Shown here: positions 13,259 through 15,218 of the stretch, one piece after another
Numbering within the stretch: position 1 is the stretch's first letter
Layout of the letters: every line of letters begins with the position of its first letter
NCBI GenBank assembly: GCA_051892875.1
Contig: JBJFGR010000053.1
Coordinates: 1 to 15,218, forward strand
Source: JBJFGR01 sp051892875
Lineage (GTDB): Bacteria > Pseudomonadota > Gammaproteobacteria > Enterobacterales > Succinivibrionaceae
Length of the DNA stretch: 15,218 nt
Reading direction: 5' to 3'
Notes under the pieces: generated by a model
What the model was told of the DNA's origin: nothing
Database searches by the model: none
The model's input: only the letters and a program-made list of their open reading frames with translations
Program-made: the position numbers and the translations under genes

Positions 13259-14742
13259 TGGGTTTAACTGACGTATTATGTGATTACATATATTCAAGTT
13301 TTCAGAAGCTAAAGAAAGCTATTGAAAAGATTGAAAAGATATGTAAGGAATATATAAAGAAATTGATTAAGGTAGCAGATGGCATAAAGAATGTCATCCG
13401 CTTAACTATTTCTGATGTAGTTAAAAAGATTAATCAGTCTATAGAAAATATTCGTAAAAATATAAAACCGTTATTGATAGATGGTCCAGGAAAAATTCCT
13501 ATTCTTTGTGATGATATGTGGAAATGTTTGGCTCTATTGCAAGAACTATTAGATAGCGGTTCTGCATTCTATAAATCAGTTAAAAAGAATGTATTAAATC
13601 AATGTGTAAGTGAATCTCAGAAAAATATAGCAGACCATTTAAGCGATTTAATTGGTGACTATACTAAGTTCAGAGATATTATCTGTAATAGTTCATTTGG
13701 TATTGAATTCTCTATTGATGCTATTAAACTATCATTAAAGACTTTTAAACTAAGTGCTATTAATTATAATAAATTATTAGGAAAGAATTTGAAGATATTG
13801 AATGGTCAATTAGATACGTATCTTCACATAGTCATGGATCAAGGTTTATGTGATTTCTTGAATGCATTGATTAGATTCTTTAACTGTGCATTTGGTACAA
13901 ATTTCTCAGAATTTGATAATGAAATTAATATTGATTTAAATCCTTGTGCAGAAATTTCTACTGCACAGAACTTCTTTAATGATGTGTTAGCATCAGTTCA
14001 TTTAATTCAAGTCGGAGATACTTACAAATTAGATCCAGAATTTAAGGCTTCTATTATTTCAACCATTGAATCAATGAAGGCCATTTGTCAAGATGTTATA
14101 GATAATATAGACCAATTAAATCAGATTATGGTTAATCCTACTGAAGTAAAGGTTGGATTTAAAGGATATGAAAATTCTGCTCATGTATTCCCTGGTCAAG
14201 CGTCTGGAAGAGATAATAAGAATACATGGAATTCAACAGTATCTGCAGTAAATGGTATAAAGACTGGTCAATGGACATCAAAGAAAATGTATAAGAAGTA
14301 TTTAACAAATAGTGATACTATTGTAAATGCTTTTTATGAAAAAAAGACCAAGAAGACTACATCATTGAAAGCTAAGCCAAGTAAGACAGTTTATATCGGA
14401 CTAAATCAAAAAAGTTCGGGTAATAAATATAGCAGATCTTGGATCTTAAGTCATACATTTATTGATGATGAAGGTAATGTATACGTCAAAGATGGATGTG
14501 ATTATATTTTGTTAGATAATCTTCCAAAAAATACTTCAATTATTGATTATATGACTGATGGTTCAGATATTAGTAATGATGAAACTATTGTTGATCCAAA
14601 GACTGGTGAGTTAATAAATCAGACTGAATGTTCAATAAGAATTTCTAATGATCCAGATTCAGATTTAGCAGTTCGCTGTAAGCAGATTTGGAGTACTATA
14701 AATAATATGTATAATGAACAAAATATTGTTCGCAAATACTAA
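13258..14742 (+). CDS. Unknown tail-module protein, 494 aa, helical and Cys-rich
   Basis: The protein is not recognised. Seen: 494 residues. Residues 1-80 are strongly basic and helical with heptad-like spacing (KKLKKAIEKIEKICKEY...SIENIRKNIK). Residues 80-300 continue helical with many Ile/Leu. From about 300 it becomes loop- and strand-rich, with Gly/Asn/Ser-rich parts (FPGQASGRDNKN), a basic patch near 340-390 and an acidic C-terminal part. About 13 cysteines are spread over its length, many for a phage virion protein. There is no signal peptide or membrane span. It overlaps the tube gene by one base, so it is part of the tail module. In T4 the portal gene 20 follows the tube gene, but this protein lacks portal features and is too helical at the start. 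It may be a tail-completion, tape-measure-associated or baseplate protein. Confidence 0.8.
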   Translation: MGLTDVLCDYIYSSFQKLKKAIEKIEKICKEYIKKLIKVADGIKNVIRLTISDVVKKINQSIENIRKNIKPLLIDGPGKIPILCDDMWKCLALLQELLDSGSAFYKSVKKNVLNQCVSESQKNIADHLSDLIGDYTKFRDIICNSSFGIEFSIDAIKLSLKTFKLSAINYNKLLGKNLKILNGQLDTYLHIVMDQGLCDFLNALIRFFNCAFGTNFSEFDNEINIDLNPCAEISTAQNFFNDVLASVHLIQVGDTYKLDPEFKASIISTIESMKAICQDVIDNIDQLNQIMVNPTEVKVGFKGYENSAHVFPGQASGRDNKNTWNSTVSAVNGIKTGQWTSKKMYKKYLTNSDTIVNAFYEKKTKKTTSLKAKPSKTVYIGLNQKSSGNKYSRSWILSHTFIDDEGNVYVKDGCDYILLDNLPKNTSIIDYMTDGSDISNDETIVDPKTGELINQTECSIRISNDPDSDLAVRCKQIWSTINNMYNEQNIVRKY

Positions 14743-14777
14743 CTATTTTAAACAACTTAAAATGAGGTGAATAAATT

Positions 14778-15218
14778 ATGGATAATATAAATGATATTCT
14801 AAGAGCAAAAAGAATTGTTCGTCAGAATGGTTATACAATCAAGAAGCCAGCACGTGATTACGACTATGAACGTGAAGATCGTATGAATTTGATTCGCGCA
14901 AAGCGTATTGTAAAGGATGCTGGATATTCTTACGTAAAGCCAAATGATGGTGTCAGTGATAATTCAGATGATTTTGACACTGTACCAACACGTAGACGTT
15001 ATCAGGATGATGTTGAACCACGTATTCGTAGACGTGCAGCAGATGATTTTAATGATACTTATAATGAACATCCACCACGTGTTCGTGATGAATTCGAACC
15101 ACCTGTTCGTCGTAGATCTCGTCCAGTAGAACAGGATGATTTTGATGATGTTCCTCCAGTAAGACGTCGTCCACGTCCAAGTGAAGATGACTCATTCACA
15201 ACTCGTCGTCAGCGTCTA
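14778..15218 (+). CDS. Highly charged, repeat-containing protein, 147 aa visible, C-terminus cut off by window edge
   Basis: The ATG at 14778 is preceded by GAGGTGA at seven bases. The frame stays open for 147 codons to the window edge. Seen: an N-terminal duplication, LRAKRIVRQNGYTIKKP (8-24) and IRAKRIVKDAGYSYVKP (39-55), 31 residues apart. From residue 60 to the edge it is a low-complexity, disordered tract alternating acidic clusters (DDF, EDD, DEFE) with Arg clusters (TRRR, IRRR, VRRRSR, VRRRPRP) and PP pairs. Such mixed-charge proteins are often scaffold, core or nucleic-acid-binding proteins. In T4 the genes after the tube encode the portal and prohead core, so a head-core role is possible but unproven. 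The duplicated RAKRIV unit may be a short peptide-binding or cleavage motif. The family is not recognised. Confidence 0.85.
   Translation, partial: MDNINDILRAKRIVRQNGYTIKKPARDYDYEREDRMNLIRAKRIVKDAGYSYVKPNDGVSDNSDDFDTVPTRRRYQDDVEPRIRRRAADDFNDTYNEHPPRVRDEFEPPVRRRSRPVEQDDFDDVPPVRRRPRPSEDDSFTTRRQRL

Noticed and set aside
13258..14742. Portal protein (gp20) by position
   Set aside because: Only position suggests it; the basic helical N-terminus, cysteine content and loop-rich C-terminus show none of the portal pattern.
1..15218. CRISPR array, integrase, attachment sites or insertion sequence
   Set aside because: No spaced direct repeats, recombinase motifs or terminal inverted repeats were seen on either strand.
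1..15218. Stop-codon reassignment as in some large gut phages
   Set aside because: TAG ends the genes at 3502 and 12609 and TGA ends the one at 6114, each at a sensible gene boundary, and no gene needs read-through.

Overview
This is an AT-rich stretch of a large tailed bacteriophage with a contractile tail (T4-like superfamily). Four things support this: a gp46-type recombination ATPase, a UvsY-like protein beside it, a very long tail sheath protein with the T4 gp18 C-terminal signature, and two tail-tube-like proteins directly downstream. Genes use TAA, TAG and TGA as stops at tightly packed junctions, so there is no sign of stop-codon reassignment. The host cannot be named. Three intergenic TATATTTG boxes fit the TAnnTTTG -7 element of Bacteroidota promoters, and several starts lack a clear Shine-Dalgarno, which weakly suggests a Bacteroidota host. 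The 100-N gap, flanked by an exact 55-base overlap, marks this as a de Bruijn-graph metagenome assembly.

Layout. (1) 1-2100, minus strand: a compact recombination operon read uvsY-like -> 120-aa unknown -> 143-aa unknown -> gene 46 (cut by the left edge). The spurious N gap sits in its middle. (2) 2101-2743: a 640-base region without a gene. It is richer in GC than its surroundings and packed with perfect hairpins, and looks like a large structured RNA on the plus strand. (3) 2744-4006, plus strand: an unknown 152-aa protein, a 95-aa SemiSWEET/PQ-loop membrane protein with a terminator, and a ferritin/Dps-like protein behind a T4-type late promoter box. (4) 4010-7850: an accessory island. It has a small structured RNA with two complementary hairpin loops, a Vsr-like homing endonuclease, an OFA-type MFS transporter, a bidirectional terminator, and, on the minus strand, a 578-aa protein combining zinc fingers, KYGxxNP-type repeats, a PD-(D/E)XK nuclease and a DNA methyltransferase. 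(5) 7864-15218, plus strand: the late tail module, with tail sheath (1053 aa), a terminator, a FkbM/TylF-like class I methyltransferase inserted between sheath and tube, two tube-like paralogues, a 494-aa Cys-rich helical protein of unknown role, and the start of a highly charged repeat-containing protein cut by the right edge.

How the parts fit. gp46 and UvsY serve recombination-dependent replication and repair, and the sheath and tube genes build the contractile tail. The middle part carries genes not needed for a basic phage life cycle: two membrane transporters, a ferritin-like protein and two mobile-endonuclease-type genes. The most unusual items are the nuclease-methyltransferase fusion, the transporter boxed in by two endonuclease genes, and two unexplained structured RNA candidates.
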